DNA of 64,000 nucleotides from Streptomyces sp. NBC_01750 (GTDB lineage Bacteria; Actinomycetota; Actinomycetes; Streptomycetales; Streptomycetaceae), in the NCBI RefSeq assembly GCF_035918095.1, contig NZ_CP109137.1, positions 7,504,001 to 7,568,000 of the forward strand, written 5' to 3'. Both the position numbers and the translations under genes were made by a program. Of this stretch, positions 7,591 to 17,833 are shown one piece after another. Within the stretch, counting starts at the first letter, position 1, and every line of letters starts with the position of its first letter. Below the pieces are notes generated by a model. The model did no database searches. It saw nothing but the letters and a program-made list of their open reading frames with translations, and was not told the origin of the DNA.

Positions 7591-8790
7591 TCAGCGCGTG
7601 GCAGCCACCCGGAAGGTGATCCCCGCCGCCTGCAGGCGCTCCAGCAGCGCATCACCCATCGCGACGGCCGTCGTGACCTGTCCCGATGTCTTCGGCAGTG
7701 CGTCGAAGGCGAGGCAGAGTGCCGACTCGGCGAGCATCTTCGCCGTCTCGTCGTACCCCGGGTCGCCACCCGAGACCTCGGTGAAGACCCGGCGGCCGCC
7801 GCCCTCGCCCACAAAGCGCACCGAGAACCAGCTCTTCGCCCTACGTGCTTCGCCCGGCCCCTCACCCGGCTTGAGGCGGTCCGACAACCAGCGCCGGACG
7901 GGCGGCAGTTGCGCCAGACCGAAGAGCGCGCCCAATGCCGCCACACCGCCCGCCGCCATCGGTAGCGTCCGGACCGCCGCATAGTGCCGGTAGCGGAAGT
8001 CCGGGCCGTAGCGGGGCAGCACGGCCGCCGAGCGGGCCACGATCTGCGGGTCGATCGTGGGCAGTGGCAGCGCCCAGGCGCCGGTCTCCCCGCTGAACCG
8101 CGGCCCGGCCAGCGGAGCCCGCGCACGGCGTCCCATCAGCCGCGGCTCGTGCAGCCGTCGCTCGTGCGCCGCCCGCAGCATCTGCCGTCCCCGGCTCATC
8201 GCGGTGAGCGCCGAGGCGAACGTACCGCCGGAGAACGTGGCGTTGGAGCGTACGAAGCCGTCGACGCGCAGCGGCACGTCCTGCGGAAGGTGCTGGACGG
8301 TGAAGTACGCGCCGAGGTCGTGCGGAATCGAGTCGAAGCCGCATGCGTGGACGATCCTCGCCCCGGTCTCCCGGGCCCGCCCGTCGTGGCGCACGTACAT
8401 CAGGTCCACGAACTCGGGCTCGCCGGTCAGGTCGGCGTAGTCGGTCCCGGCCTCGGCGCAGGCGGAGACCAGCGACTCCCCGTACCAGACATACGGACCA
8501 ACAGTCGTCGCCACCACACGGGTGGACTCGGCGAGTTCGCGCAGCGCGTCCGGGTCGTCCGCGTCCGTCTGGATCAGCGGCAGCTCGGCGCAGCCGGGAT
8601 TCACGGCGGCAAGGCGCTCACGCAGCTGCTCCAGCTTCTGGCGGCTGCGGCCCGCGATGGCCCAGCGGCAATCGTCCGGTGCGTGCGCCGCGAGGTACTT
8701 CGCGGTGAGCACACCGACGAATCCCGTCGCTCCGAAGAGCACGATGTCGTACGGGCGCTGTGCACGATCGGTCCCGTTCTGCCTGTTCAA
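7591..8790 (-). CDS. saccharopine dehydrogenase-like / trans-acting enoyl reductase family oxidoreductase
   Basis: 399-aa NAD(P)-binding protein. The Rossmann motif GATGFVGVLTAKYL sits about 20 residues from the start, followed by the typical TTVGPYVWYGESLVSACAEAGTDYADLTGEPEF and HACGFDSIPHDLG blocks of the saccharopine-dehydrogenase superfamily. Mycobacterial relatives (Rv2449c/Rv2953 type) reduce lipid double bonds in trans; whether this one does is unknown. Start is TTG at 8790, with GGAGG about six bases upstream; a longer in-frame version adds low-similarity sequence. It is divergent from the acyl-CoA operon, so a lipid role is plausible but inferred. Confidence 0.83.
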   Translation of the reverse strand: MNRQNGTDRAQRPYDIVLFGATGFVGVLTAKYLAAHAPDDCRWAIAGRSRQKLEQLRERLAAVNPGCAELPLIQTDADDPDALRELAESTRVVATTVGPYVWYGESLVSACAEAGTDYADLTGEPEFVDLMYVRHDGRARETGARIVHACGFDSIPHDLGAYFTVQHLPQDVPLRVDGFVRSNATFSGGTFASALTAMSRGRQMLRAAHERRLHEPRLMGRRARAPLAGPRFSGETGAWALPLPTIDPQIVARSAAVLPRYGPDFRYRHYAAVRTLPMAAGGVAALGALFGLAQLPPVRRWLSDRLKPGEGPGEARRAKSWFSVRFVGEGGGRRVFTEVSGGDPGYDETAKMLAESALCLAFDALPKTSGQVTTAVAMGDALLERLQAAGITFRVAATR

Positions 8791-9154
8791 TGGCCCCTCC
8801 GCCGTTGCCCCCGCGGTCCTGTCGGTGGCTGAGGCTAGCGTGCGAACGAGCTCGGCAGTAGATGTGTTCCCCATCGGTAACATGCCGGGCCCCGGAGCAC
8901 GGATCCAGCGTGCGGCCATGCGTGGCCGGCGCGGAGGACATCAAGGGGTCGGCCCGCTCGGTGGAGGCCGGGCCTGTGACGACGTACCGGGGACGCCTCC
9001 TATATTGACCGTAAACACATGGTCTGGGCGGTAATTCCGGGAGTCGGCGGCGTCCGATTCTAAGCGCTTGCTCGGCCCAGACCCTTGTGTGGAGTGGAAC
9101 GCGTTCTTACCATCTCTGGTGTTACATCAGTTGTGTCACAGTGCTGGGGGCTCA
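8791..9154. other. 364-bp divergent intergenic region before the acyl-CoA operon
   Basis: No gene is visible. It contains a perfect 10-bp palindrome GAACGCGTTC at 9097-9106 inside TGGAACGCGTTCTT, which resembles the AAC-N2-GTT core of KstR-type TetR operators. It also has a TTGACC element near 9007 on the plus strand without a convincing -10 partner. The palindrome lies about 50 bp before the first ATG of the operon. Confidence 0.45.
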
Positions 9155-10297
9155 ATGGCGGCGACAGGGAACGGCCCACTGGCCGGGGTGCGTGTGGTCG
9201 AGCTGGCGGGTATCGGGCCCGGCCCGTTCGCCGCCATGGTGCTGGCCGACCTCGGCGCCGATGTCGTACGGGTCGACCGGCCCGGCGGCTCGGGGCTGAA
9301 CATCGATCCGGCCTACGACCTCACCAACCGCAACAAGCGCTCGGTGCTCATCGACCTCAAGGCCGATGGCGGCCCCGACCAGGTCCTCGACCTGGTCGAA
9401 CGCGCCGACGTACTCATCGAGGGATACCGGCCGGGAGTCGCCGAGCGCCTCGGGGTCGGCCCGCAGGAGTGCCACGCGCGCAATCCGCGGCTCGTGTACG
9501 GACGGATGACCGGCTGGGGCCAGGAAGGCCCGCTTGCCCAGCGCGCCGGACACGACATCGCGTACATCGCCATCACCGGCACCCTCGGCATGATCGGCAA
9601 GGCCGACGAGCCGCCCACCGTCCCGGCCAACCTCGTCGGCGACTACGCGGGCGGCTCGCTCTATCTCGTCATCGGTGTGCTCGCCGCGCTGCAGCACGCG
9701 CGCACCGAGGGCGGCGCCGGTCAGGTCGTCGACGCGGCCATCGTCGACGGAGCCGCTCATCTGGCCACGATGATCCACGGAATGATGGCGGCCGGCGGCT
9801 GGCAGGACCGGCGTGGAGCGAATCTGCTCGACGGAGGCTGCCCGTTCTACGGCAACTACGAGACCGCCGACGGCGAGTACATGGCGGTCGGGGCCCTGGA
9901 GCAGCAGTTCTACAACGAGTTCATCGAACTGCTCGGCATCAAGGACGAGGCCCCGGCCCGTAAGGACTTCGCCCGCTGGGGCGAGCTGCGCGACGTCGTG
10001 GCCGCCCGGTTCAGGACGAAGACCCGCGACGAGTGGACCGCCGTCTTCGAGGGTTCGGACGCCTGCGTGGCGCCGGTCCTCTCGCTCGGAGAGGCTCCCT
10101 CGCATCCACATCTCGCCGCCCGTGGAACCTTCGTCGAGCACAGTGGACTCACCCAGCCCGCACCCGCGCCCCGCTTCTCCGCCACGCCGGGCGCCGTGGT
10201 GCGTCCGCCCGCCCAGCCGGGCGCGGACACCGCGGAGGTCGCTCTCGACTGGGACATTCCCGGCCTCGCCGGCACCGCCAAGGAGGAAGACCGTTGA
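9155..10297 (+). CDS. alpha-methylacyl-CoA racemase / class III CoA-transferase (CaiB/BaiF)
   Basis: 380-aa family III CoA-transferase-fold protein, closest in motif to alpha-methylacyl-CoA racemase. The start block GVRVVELAGIGPGPFAAMVLADLGADVVRVDRPGG, the GHDIAYIAITG segment (catalytic His) and the GDYAGGSLYLVIG segment (catalytic Asp) match racemases better than formyl-CoA transferases. It would epimerise 2-methylacyl-CoA so that beta-oxidation can proceed. Start is ATG 9155. Its stop overlaps the TTG start of the acyl-CoA dehydrogenase, so the two are translationally coupled in a branched-chain acyl-CoA operon. Confidence 0.9.
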   Translation: MAATGNGPLAGVRVVELAGIGPGPFAAMVLADLGADVVRVDRPGGSGLNIDPAYDLTNRNKRSVLIDLKADGGPDQVLDLVERADVLIEGYRPGVAERLGVGPQECHARNPRLVYGRMTGWGQEGPLAQRAGHDIAYIAITGTLGMIGKADEPPTVPANLVGDYAGGSLYLVIGVLAALQHARTEGGAGQVVDAAIVDGAAHLATMIHGMMAAGGWQDRRGANLLDGGCPFYGNYETADGEYMAVGALEQQFYNEFIELLGIKDEAPARKDFARWGELRDVVAARFRTKTRDEWTAVFEGSDACVAPVLSLGEAPSHPHLAARGTFVEHSGLTQPAPAPRFSATPGAVVRPPAQPGADTAEVALDWDIPGLAGTAKEEDR

Positions 10298-11436
10298 AGC
10301 GCCAGATCTTCACCGCCGAGCACGACGCGTTCCGTGAGACCGTCCGTACCTTCCTCGCCAAGGAGGTCCTGCCGCACTACGAGCAGTGGGAAAAGGACGG
10401 CATCGTCAGTCGGGAGGCCTGGCTCGCCGCGGGCAGGCAGGGGCTGCTCGGCCTCGCCGTGCCGGAGGAGTACGGAGGCGGGGGGAACAGCGACTTCCGA
10501 TACAGCGCCGTCCTCGCGGAGGAGTTCACCCGGGCGGGCGCCGCCGGGCTGGCGCTCGGACTGCACAACGACATCATCGGCCCGTATCTGACCGGGCTCG
10601 CGACCGAGGAGCAGAAGCGGCGCTGGCTGCCCGGCTTCTGCAGCGGCGAGATCATCACCGCCATCGCGATGACCGAGCCGGGCGCCGGCTCCGACCTCCA
10701 GGGCATCCGTACCACCGCCGAGGACCGCGGCGATCACTGGATCCTCAACGGCTCCAAGACCTTCATCTCCAACGGCATCCTCGCCGACCTGGTGGTCGTC
10801 GTCGCCAGGACGACACCCGGGGGCGGGGCCAAGGGGCTGTCGCTGCTGGTCGTGGAGCGCGGCGCCGAGGGCTTCGAGCGCGGCCGCAATCTCGACAAGA
10901 TCGGCCAGAAGTCGCAGGACACGGCAGAGCTGTTCTTCAACGACGTACGCGTTCCCAAGGAGAACCTGCTCGGTGAACTCAACGGCGCCTTCATCCATCT
11001 GATGACCAATCTCGCGCAGGAGCGGATGGGCATAGCCGTCGCCGGGATCGCCGCCGCCGAGTATCTGCTGGAGATCACCACCGAGTACGTCAAGGAGCGC
11101 GAGGCCTTCGGGCGGCCGCTCTCCAAGCTCCAGCACATCCGCTTCGAGATCGCCGAGATGGCCACCGAGTGCGCCGTCACCCGTACCTTCCTCGACCGCT
11201 GCATCGTCGATCACTCGGACGGGGAACTCGACGCGGTCCATGCCTCGATGGCCAAATGGTGGGCCACCGAGCTCCAGAAGCGGGTCGCCGACCGCTGCCT
11301 CCAACTGCATGGCGGCTACGGCTATATGACTGAATACCGCGTCGCGAAAGCGTTCACAGACGGCCGTATCCAGACTATCTACGGCGGTACGACCGAGATT
11401 ATGAAGGAAATCATCGGCCGCTCGATCCTCGGCTGA
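10294..11436 (+). CDS. acyl-CoA dehydrogenase
   Basis: 380-aa FAD-dependent acyl-CoA dehydrogenase catalysing the first alpha,beta-dehydrogenation of beta-oxidation. Signatures are AIAMTEPGAGSDLQGI (flavin/substrate loop), KTFISNGILADLVVVVART and the C-terminal YGGTTEIMKEIIGRS, which carries the expected catalytic Glu. Length is typical. Start is TTG at 10294 overlapping the preceding stop (TTGA), with AGGAGG (10281-10286) seven bases upstream; this gives the expected N-terminus KRQIFTAEHDAFRETVRTF. The operon context suggests long or branched acyl-CoA substrates. Confidence 0.95.
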   Translation: MKRQIFTAEHDAFRETVRTFLAKEVLPHYEQWEKDGIVSREAWLAAGRQGLLGLAVPEEYGGGGNSDFRYSAVLAEEFTRAGAAGLALGLHNDIIGPYLTGLATEEQKRRWLPGFCSGEIITAIAMTEPGAGSDLQGIRTTAEDRGDHWILNGSKTFISNGILADLVVVVARTTPGGGAKGLSLLVVERGAEGFERGRNLDKIGQKSQDTAELFFNDVRVPKENLLGELNGAFIHLMTNLAQERMGIAVAGIAAAEYLLEITTEYVKEREAFGRPLSKLQHIRFEIAEMATECAVTRTFLDRCIVDHSDGELDAVHASMAKWWATELQKRVADRCLQLHGGYGYMTEYRVAKAFTDGRIQTIYGGTTEIMKEIIGRSILG

Positions 11437-11515
11437 CCTCCCGGACTCGCCCGACCCTCATGGCGTGACCCTCGAAACGCACCCCCTATGACGTAACCCT
11501 CGAAAGGCTGCAGTC

Positions 11516-12730
<1,215 letters not shown>

Positions 12731-12858
12731 CGGTGCGGCGGCGCGCCCCAGGGCCGGCTTCCCGAACGGCCGGCGCCCGAACGGCAGCGCCCACACCCTC
12801 CGCGCCCGCACCGCCATCGCCCGAAACGACCTGACCAAGACCTCCTGGAGACTCCGCA

Positions 12859-15033
12859 ATGACCGAGAGCACCACCATCCGCTGGGAACAGGACGAGACC
12901 GGCGTCGTCACCCTCGTCCTCGACGACCCCAATCAGTCCGCCAACACGATGAACCAGGCCTTCAAGGAGTCCATCGCCGCGATCGCCGACCGCGCCGAGG
13001 CCGAGAAGGACTCCATCCGCGGCATCATCTTCACCTCTGCCAAGAAGACCTTCTTCGCGGGCGGCGACCTCAAGGACATGATCAAGGCCGGTCCCGAGGA
13101 CGCCGAGGCCGCCTTCGAGGCCGGCATGGGCATCAAGCGCGCCCTGCGCCGGATCGAGACCCTCGGCAAGCCCGTTGTCGCCGCCATCAACGGCGCGGCC
13201 CTGGGCGGCGGTTACGAGATCGCCCTCGCCTGTCACCACCGCATCGCCCTCGACGCGCCCGGGTCCAAGATCGGCCTTCCCGAAGTCACCCTCGGCCTGC
13301 TGCCCGCGGGCGGCGGCGTCACCCGTACCGTACGGCTGATGGGTATCGCGGACGCGCTGCTGAAGGTCCTGCTGCAGGGCACCCAGTACAACCCGCAGCG
13401 CGCTCTGGAGAACGGCCTCGTCCACGAAGTGGCCGCCACCGACGAGGAGATGCTCGCCAAGGCCCGCGCCTTCATCGACGCCCATCCCGAATCGCAGCAG
13501 CCCTGGGACGTCAAGGGCTACAAGATCCCCGGCGGGACCCCGTCCAACCCGCGGTTCGCCGCCAACCTCCCCGCCTTCCCCGCGAACCTGAAGAAGCAGA
13601 CCGCCGGAGCGCCCTACCCCGCCCCGCGCAATATCCTCGCGGCGGCCGTCGAGGGCTCCCAGGTCGACTTCGAGACCGCGCAGACCATCGAGGCCCGGTA
13701 CTTCACCGAGCTGGTCACCGGGCAGATCGCCAAGAACATGATCCAGGCCTTCTTCTTCGACCTCCAGGCCGTCAACTCCGGCGCCAACCGCCCCAAGGGC
13801 ATCGAGCCGCGCCCCGTCCGCAAGGTCGCCGTTCTCGGCGCCGGGATGATGGGCGCGGGCATCGCCTACTCCTGCGCCCGCGCGGGCATCGAGGTCGTCC
13901 TCAAGGACGTCTCCGCCGAGGCGGCCGCCAAGGGCAAGGCGTACTCCGAGAAGCTGCTCGCCAAGGCGCTCTCCCGGGGCCGTACGACCGAGGCCAAGCG
14001 TGACGCACTGCTCGCGCGCATCACGCCGACCGCCGACGCGGCGGACCTCGCCGGCTGCGATGCCGTGATCGAGGCGGTCTTCGAGGACACCGGCCTCAAG
14101 CACAAGGTGTTCCAGGAGATCCAGGACGTCATCGAGCCGGACGCGCTGCTCTGTTCCAACACCTCGACGCTGCCCATCTCCGTCCTCGCCGAAGGAGTGT
14201 CGCGGCCCGTCGACTTCATCGGGCTGCACTTCTTCTCGCCGGTCGACAAAATGCCGCTCGTCGAGATCATCAAGGGTGAGCACACCGGAGACGAGGCGCT
14301 GGCCCGAGCCTTCGACCTGGTCCGCCAGATCAACAAGACACCGATCGTCGTCAATGACTCGCGCGGCTTCTTCACCTCGCGCGTGATCGGTCAGTTCATC
14401 AACGAGGGGGTGGCGATGGTCGGCGAGGGCGTCGATCCCGTGTCCGTCGAGCAGGCCGCGGCCCAGGCCGGCTACCCGGCCAAGGTGCTCTCGCTGATGG
14501 ACGAGCTGACCCTCACCCTGCCGCGCAAGATCCGCAACGAGACCAGGCGCGCGGTCGAGGAGGCCGGCGGCAGCTGGACCGGGCATCCGGCGGACGTGGT
14601 GATCGACCGAATGGTCGACGAGTTCGGGCGCACGGGCCGCGGTGGCGGCGCGGGCTTCTACGAGTACGGCGAGGACGGCAAGCGGGCCGGGCTGTGGCAG
14701 GGGCTGCGCGAGCACTTCACCAAGCCGGGCGTGGACGTCCCCTTCGAGGACATGAAGGAGCGGATGCTCTTCTCCGAGGCGCTGGACACCGTGCGCTGCC
14801 TGGAGGAGAACGTGCTGATCTCGGTCGCCGACGCCAATATCGGCTCGATCATGGGCATCGGCTTCCCGGCATGGACGGGCGGTGTGCTGCAGTACATCAA
14901 CGGGTACGAGGGCGGGCTGCCCGGTTTCGTGGCGCGCGCCCGTGAACTTGCCGTGCGCTACGGCGAGCGGTTCAACCCGCCGGCGCTGCTGGTCGAGAAG
15001 GCGGAGCGCGGCGAGGTCTTCACCGACGCGTGA
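12859..15033 (+). CDS. multifunctional fatty-acid oxidation protein (enoyl-CoA hydratase / 3-hydroxyacyl-CoA dehydrogenase)
   Basis: 724-aa FadB-like enzyme. Residues about 10-230 form the crotonase domain ([44 protein letters not shown] with the catalytic Glu pair). About 320-500 is the NAD-binding domain ([46 protein letters not shown]). The rest is the C-terminal hydroxyacyl-CoA dehydrogenase domain repeated as in FadB. It converts enoyl-CoA to 3-ketoacyl-CoA for the upstream thiolase. Start ATG 12859 has GGAG upstream (CCTGGAGACTCCGCA). An antisense frame of over 1000 codons covers the gene but is a GC-bias shadow. Confidence 0.95.
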   Translation: MTESTTIRWEQDETGVVTLVLDDPNQSANTMNQAFKESIAAIADRAEAEKDSIRGIIFTSAKKTFFAGGDLKDMIKAGPEDAEAAFEAGMGIKRALRRIETLGKPVVAAINGAALGGGYEIALACHHRIALDAPGSKIGLPEVTLGLLPAGGGVTRTVRLMGIADALLKVLLQGTQYNPQRALENGLVHEVAATDEEMLAKARAFIDAHPESQQPWDVKGYKIPGGTPSNPRFAANLPAFPANLKKQTAGAPYPAPRNILAAAVEGSQVDFETAQTIEARYFTELVTGQIAKNMIQAFFFDLQAVNSGANRPKGIEPRPVRKVAVLGAGMMGAGIAYSCARAGIEVVLKDVSAEAAAKGKAYSEKLLAKALSRGRTTEAKRDALLARITPTADAADLAGCDAVIEAVFEDTGLKHKVFQEIQDVIEPDALLCSNTSTLPISVLAEGVSRPVDFIGLHFFSPVDKMPLVEIIKGEHTGDEALARAFDLVRQINKTPIVVNDSRGFFTSRVIGQFINEGVAMVGEGVDPVSVEQAAAQAGYPAKVLSLMDELTLTLPRKIRNETRRAVEEAGGSWTGHPADVVIDRMVDEFGRTGRGGGAGFYEYGEDGKRAGLWQGLREHFTKPGVDVPFEDMKERMLFSEALDTVRCLEENVLISVADANIGSIMGIGFPAWTGGVLQYINGYEGGLPGFVARARELAVRYGERFNPPALLVEKAERGEVFTDA

Positions 15034-15105
15034 GGCCCGGCCCGGGCCGCGCTCAGCTCTGCCGGCTGGGCGTGGTCCGCTCTCCCGTGCGGCCGCGGCC
15101 GGTGC

Positions 15106-15846
15106 TCAGTCCTCCTGGCTGAACGCGGCCCGCAGCTCTTCCTTGAGCGACCGCTGGAAGGCGGTCACCAGCGCCTGCACCACCATCGGCTGCATATGGG
15201 CGGACAACGACTTCATCGCCGCCACCTGTTCGGGGTCCGGCTCCCGCTCCCGGTACGGATTCCACACCTCGTCCCGGAACAGCCTGGTGAGCTCGCGCGC
15301 CGCCGAGCGGGTGTGCTCCAGCAGGACCGTGCGGGCCGCGAGAATGGTCTCGTGCGCAATCGGCACGTCCAGCAGCTGTACACCGAGCCGCAGCAGGCCA
15401 GGGTCGAGCCGGTAGGCGTCCGAGCCCGCCGAGACGTCCGCGCGCTCCAGGACACCCATGGCCGCGAGCCGGTCGATGTCCTGCTCACTCAGGGTGCGGC
15501 CCGCGCGGCGCTCCAGATCGGCGCGGGTCGCCTCCTCGGCCGAGTCCGGCGCCCAGGAGGCGACCAGCGCCCGGTGGATCGCCAGGTCGTGCGCGCTCAG
15601 ATCCGGCGGCAGCTGTTCCAGATAGCGCTCGATCGCGGCGAGCGTCATGCCCTGGTGCTGGAGCTCCTCGATGAGGGCCAGCCGGGAGAGATGGCTCGGT
15701 CCGTAGTGACCGACGCGGCGGGGTCCGATCGCCGGGGGCGGCAGGAGCCCGCGCGTGCTGTAGAAGCGGATGGTGCGCACGGTGACCCCGGCGCGCGCGG
15801 CCAGCTCGTCGACGGTGAGCGTCGGCTCCTCGGTCCCGGTCGCCAT
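15106..15846 (-). CDS. MerR-family transcriptional regulator
   Basis: 246-aa regulator with an N-terminal MerR winged-helix domain (LTVDELAARAGVTVRTIRFYSTRGLLPPP, then HLSRLALIEELQHQGMTLAAIERYLEQL, residues about 10-80) and a helical C-terminal effector region without the Cys patterns of metal sensors. This suits an organic ligand or a lipid signal. Start ATG 15846. It converges on the beta-oxidation operon (72 bp between stops) and is divergent from the macrodomain gene. A CAACAGT/ACTGTTG inverted repeat in its own promoter region suggests autoregulation. Confidence 0.9.
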   Translation of the reverse strand: MATGTEEPTLTVDELAARAGVTVRTIRFYSTRGLLPPPAIGPRRVGHYGPSHLSRLALIEELQHQGMTLAAIERYLEQLPPDLSAHDLAIHRALVASWAPDSAEEATRADLERRAGRTLSEQDIDRLAAMGVLERADVSAGSDAYRLDPGLLRLGVQLLDVPIAHETILAARTVLLEHTRSAARELTRLFRDEVWNPYREREPDPEQVAAMKSLSAHMQPMVVQALVTAFQRSLKEELRAAFSQED

Positions 15847-15892
15847 CTGTACGCCTCGCTTCCCGCTGCCCGTTCCTGATCTCCGTGCAGTG

Positions 15893-15920
15893 CAACAGTA
15901 TTGCTGTCTCACCACTGTTG
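15893..15920. promoter_or_regulatory. inverted repeat in the merR/macrodomain divergent promoter
   Basis: CAACAGT (15893-15899) and ACTGTTG (15914-15920) are perfect complements 14 bp apart, and an inner ACAG/CTGT pair overlaps the left arm. The size and place fit a MerR-family operator controlling the regulator and possibly the divergent gene. Confidence 0.55.
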
Positions 15921-15965
15921 TGAAAGCGTCCGCCGATTGTCAGTGGTGGTCCCTACGGTGGGTGC

Positions 15966-16445
15966 ATGTCCGAGATCGAGTACGTACGGGGGGACGCCAC
16001 CGCGCCGCAGGGCAAGGGGGTGAAGCTGATCGCGCATGTCTGCAACGACCTGGGCGGCTGGGGGAAGGGCTTCGTGCTGGCGATATCGCGGCGCTGGCCG
16101 GAGCCGGAGGCCGCGTACCGCCGCTGGCACCGGAAGCGTGCGGGCAATGACTTCGGACTCGGCGCCGTGCAGTACGTCCAGGTGGCGCCGTATCTGTGGG
16201 TCGCGAACATGGTGGGGCAGCGAGGGACACGGACCGGCAGCAAGGGGGTTCCGGTGCGGTACGAGGCGATCGACGCGGCGCTCGGGTCCCTGGCCGGGAA
16301 GGCGGAGGAGCTGGGGGCGTCCGTCCATATGCCGCGGATCGGATGCGGGCTTGCGGGCGGCAAGTGGTCGCGGATCGAGCCGCTGATAGCGGGGCGGCTG
16401 ACGGCGCGGGGTATATCGGTGACGGTGTACGACCACGAGGGCTGA
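15966..16445 (+). CDS. macrodomain protein (ADP-ribose-1''-phosphate phosphatase / TARG1-like)
   Basis: 159-aa single macrodomain. The start YVRGDATAPQGKGVKLIAHVCNDLGGWGKGFVLAIS has the conserved Asn/Asp and glycine loop that hold ADP-ribose, and MPRIGCGLAGGKWSRIEPLI matches the second binding loop of the Poa1/TARG1 group. It would remove ADP-ribose esters or process ADP-ribose-1''-phosphate. Start ATG 15966. There is no adjacent ADP-ribosyltransferase toxin, so it is more likely a housekeeping eraser than an antitoxin. The exact reaction is not set by sequence alone. Confidence 0.88.
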   Translation: MSEIEYVRGDATAPQGKGVKLIAHVCNDLGGWGKGFVLAISRRWPEPEAAYRRWHRKRAGNDFGLGAVQYVQVAPYLWVANMVGQRGTRTGSKGVPVRYEAIDAALGSLAGKAEELGASVHMPRIGCGLAGGKWSRIEPLIAGRLTARGISVTVYDHEG

Positions 16446-16552
16446 GAGTCCCGCGGCGGTGCGGCGCTGGGCGGAATACGGCCGGTTGGAGCGGCTGGTC
16501 GGTGAGAAGGCGCGTCATGGCGGCACGGGATCCGCACCGACCGGCAATGGCG

Positions 16553-16582
16553 GCGGGCGTGCCCGATCGAGGGCACGCCCGC
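16553..16582. terminator. perfect 12-bp stem-loop terminator
   Basis: GCGGGCGTGCCC (16553-16564) and its exact complement (16571-16582) flank a six-base loop. It stands between the convergent macrodomain and protease genes. Confidence 0.8.
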
Positions 16583-16622
16583 ACGCAGCCAGTCGGTCGG
16601 TCGGCCGGGGGCGGTCAGCCGA

Positions 16623-17684
16623 TCAGTACACAGCAACGCCGTATGCGCTGAGCGCTTCCCGCACCGGCTGGTGGATGGCCGAGCCATTGGTGCCCGAGCA
16701 GCCGGCGCTGCCCGAGTGGATGCCCAGGGCGATGGAACCCGCGAAGTGCGCACCGCCGCTGTCGCCGGCGGCCGAACAGGCGGTGGTGCGGACCATGCCG
16801 TACACCGGCCCTTCGCCGTAGTTCACGGTGACGTTCACGGCGGTGACCGTGCCGCTGGTCACGTGTGTCGTGGAGCCGCTCTTCCGGATGGCCTGGCCGA
16901 CGATGGCGTCGGCCGCGGACGTGATGTCCTGGAAGCTGCCGTTGTAGAGGTTGACGTTCCCGGCGGGCTGGGCGCCACCCGTGTACTGCACAATGCCGTA
17001 GTCGTCGGTCGGAAAGCTGGTGCCCATGCGGAGCCCGATGGTCGAGCCGCCGGATGTCGCTGACCAGCTGATGGCGTCGTTGGTGCAGTGACCGGCCGTC
17101 AGGAAGTAACGGGCCGTGCCCTTCAGGACGTTGAAGGCGGCCGAGCAGCGGAAGCCGCCGCCGTAGATCGCGGCGCCGCCGGCCACCTCCTTCTTGAAGA
17201 CTCCGGGCACACGCTTGATCCGTACAGCGTCGTCGAGACTCGCGGCCACCCTCTCCAGCTGAGCCATGGAGCTTTCGGAGACCGACTCGTCGGCCTCGAT
17301 CGCGACCTGGTTGGTCGAGGGGTCGATGCCCCAGGAGGTGCCGGTGATCTTCGCCTCGGCCTCGAGGGTGTCCATGGCGGCTTCGAGCTGTGACGTGCTG
17401 CGCTTGACGAGCTCGGCGCGTGCCCCGACGGCCTCTACCTGGTCGGCCGAGGCCGCATCGGTGACGGTGACGACCAGTTCGCCCGTCTTGGCGTCGAGAT
17501 ACGAACCGGCACTGTGGTCGCCGAGGGAGCTTTCGAGCATGCTGTTGAGGCTGTACTGCGTCGGGGACGCGGTGACGCCCGACACCGGATCCGGGCCGGC
17601 CTCGGCGGTGCCCGAGCCCAGACCGGCGGCGGGCAGGGCGAGGATGACGGAAAGGCAGATGCGCGCGCGGAGCGTGCGTCTCAT
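16623..17684 (-). CDS. secreted streptogrisin-type serine protease (S1, with propeptide)
   Basis: 353-aa pre-pro-protease. There is a signal peptide (RRTLRARICLSVILALPAAGLGSGTAEA), then an alpha-lytic-type propeptide (to about residue 170) with the GTSWGIDPSTNQVAIEADESV hallmark, then a chymotrypsin-fold domain starting near YGGGFRCSAAF. The catalytic triad is visible as TAGHC (His), DDYGIVQY (Asp) and ACSAAGDSGGAHF (Ser). Start ATG 17684 has AAGGAG eight bases upstream; a longer in-frame frame upstream has no signal peptide and overlaps the CDF gene region. Extracellular protein degradation is the likely role. Confidence 0.95.
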   Translation of the reverse strand: MRRTLRARICLSVILALPAAGLGSGTAEAGPDPVSGVTASPTQYSLNSMLESSLGDHSAGSYLDAKTGELVVTVTDAASADQVEAVGARAELVKRSTSQLEAAMDTLEAEAKITGTSWGIDPSTNQVAIEADESVSESSMAQLERVAASLDDAVRIKRVPGVFKKEVAGGAAIYGGGFRCSAAFNVLKGTARYFLTAGHCTNDAISWSATSGGSTIGLRMGTSFPTDDYGIVQYTGGAQPAGNVNLYNGSFQDITSAADAIVGQAIRKSGSTTHVTSGTVTAVNVTVNYGEGPVYGMVRTTACSAAGDSGGAHFAGSIALGIHSGSAGCSGTNGSAIHQPVREALSAYGVAVY

Positions 17685-17833
17685 AGGGACTTCTCCTTCG
17701 AACGAGTCCGCGGTGGGGGGATTCGAGAAGAAGTTTGGACCGGATCGGTCCGGCATGCGGACGCGACGTGGCATGCCCCCGCCAGGCACCCAGAAGCCGG
17801 GAGAACGTCGAACCACCCACCCGTTCGGGGGAG

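Noticed and set aside
15034..15105. Terminator between fadB-like and merR genes
   Set aside because: GC-palindromic bits occur but no stem long enough to claim with confidence.
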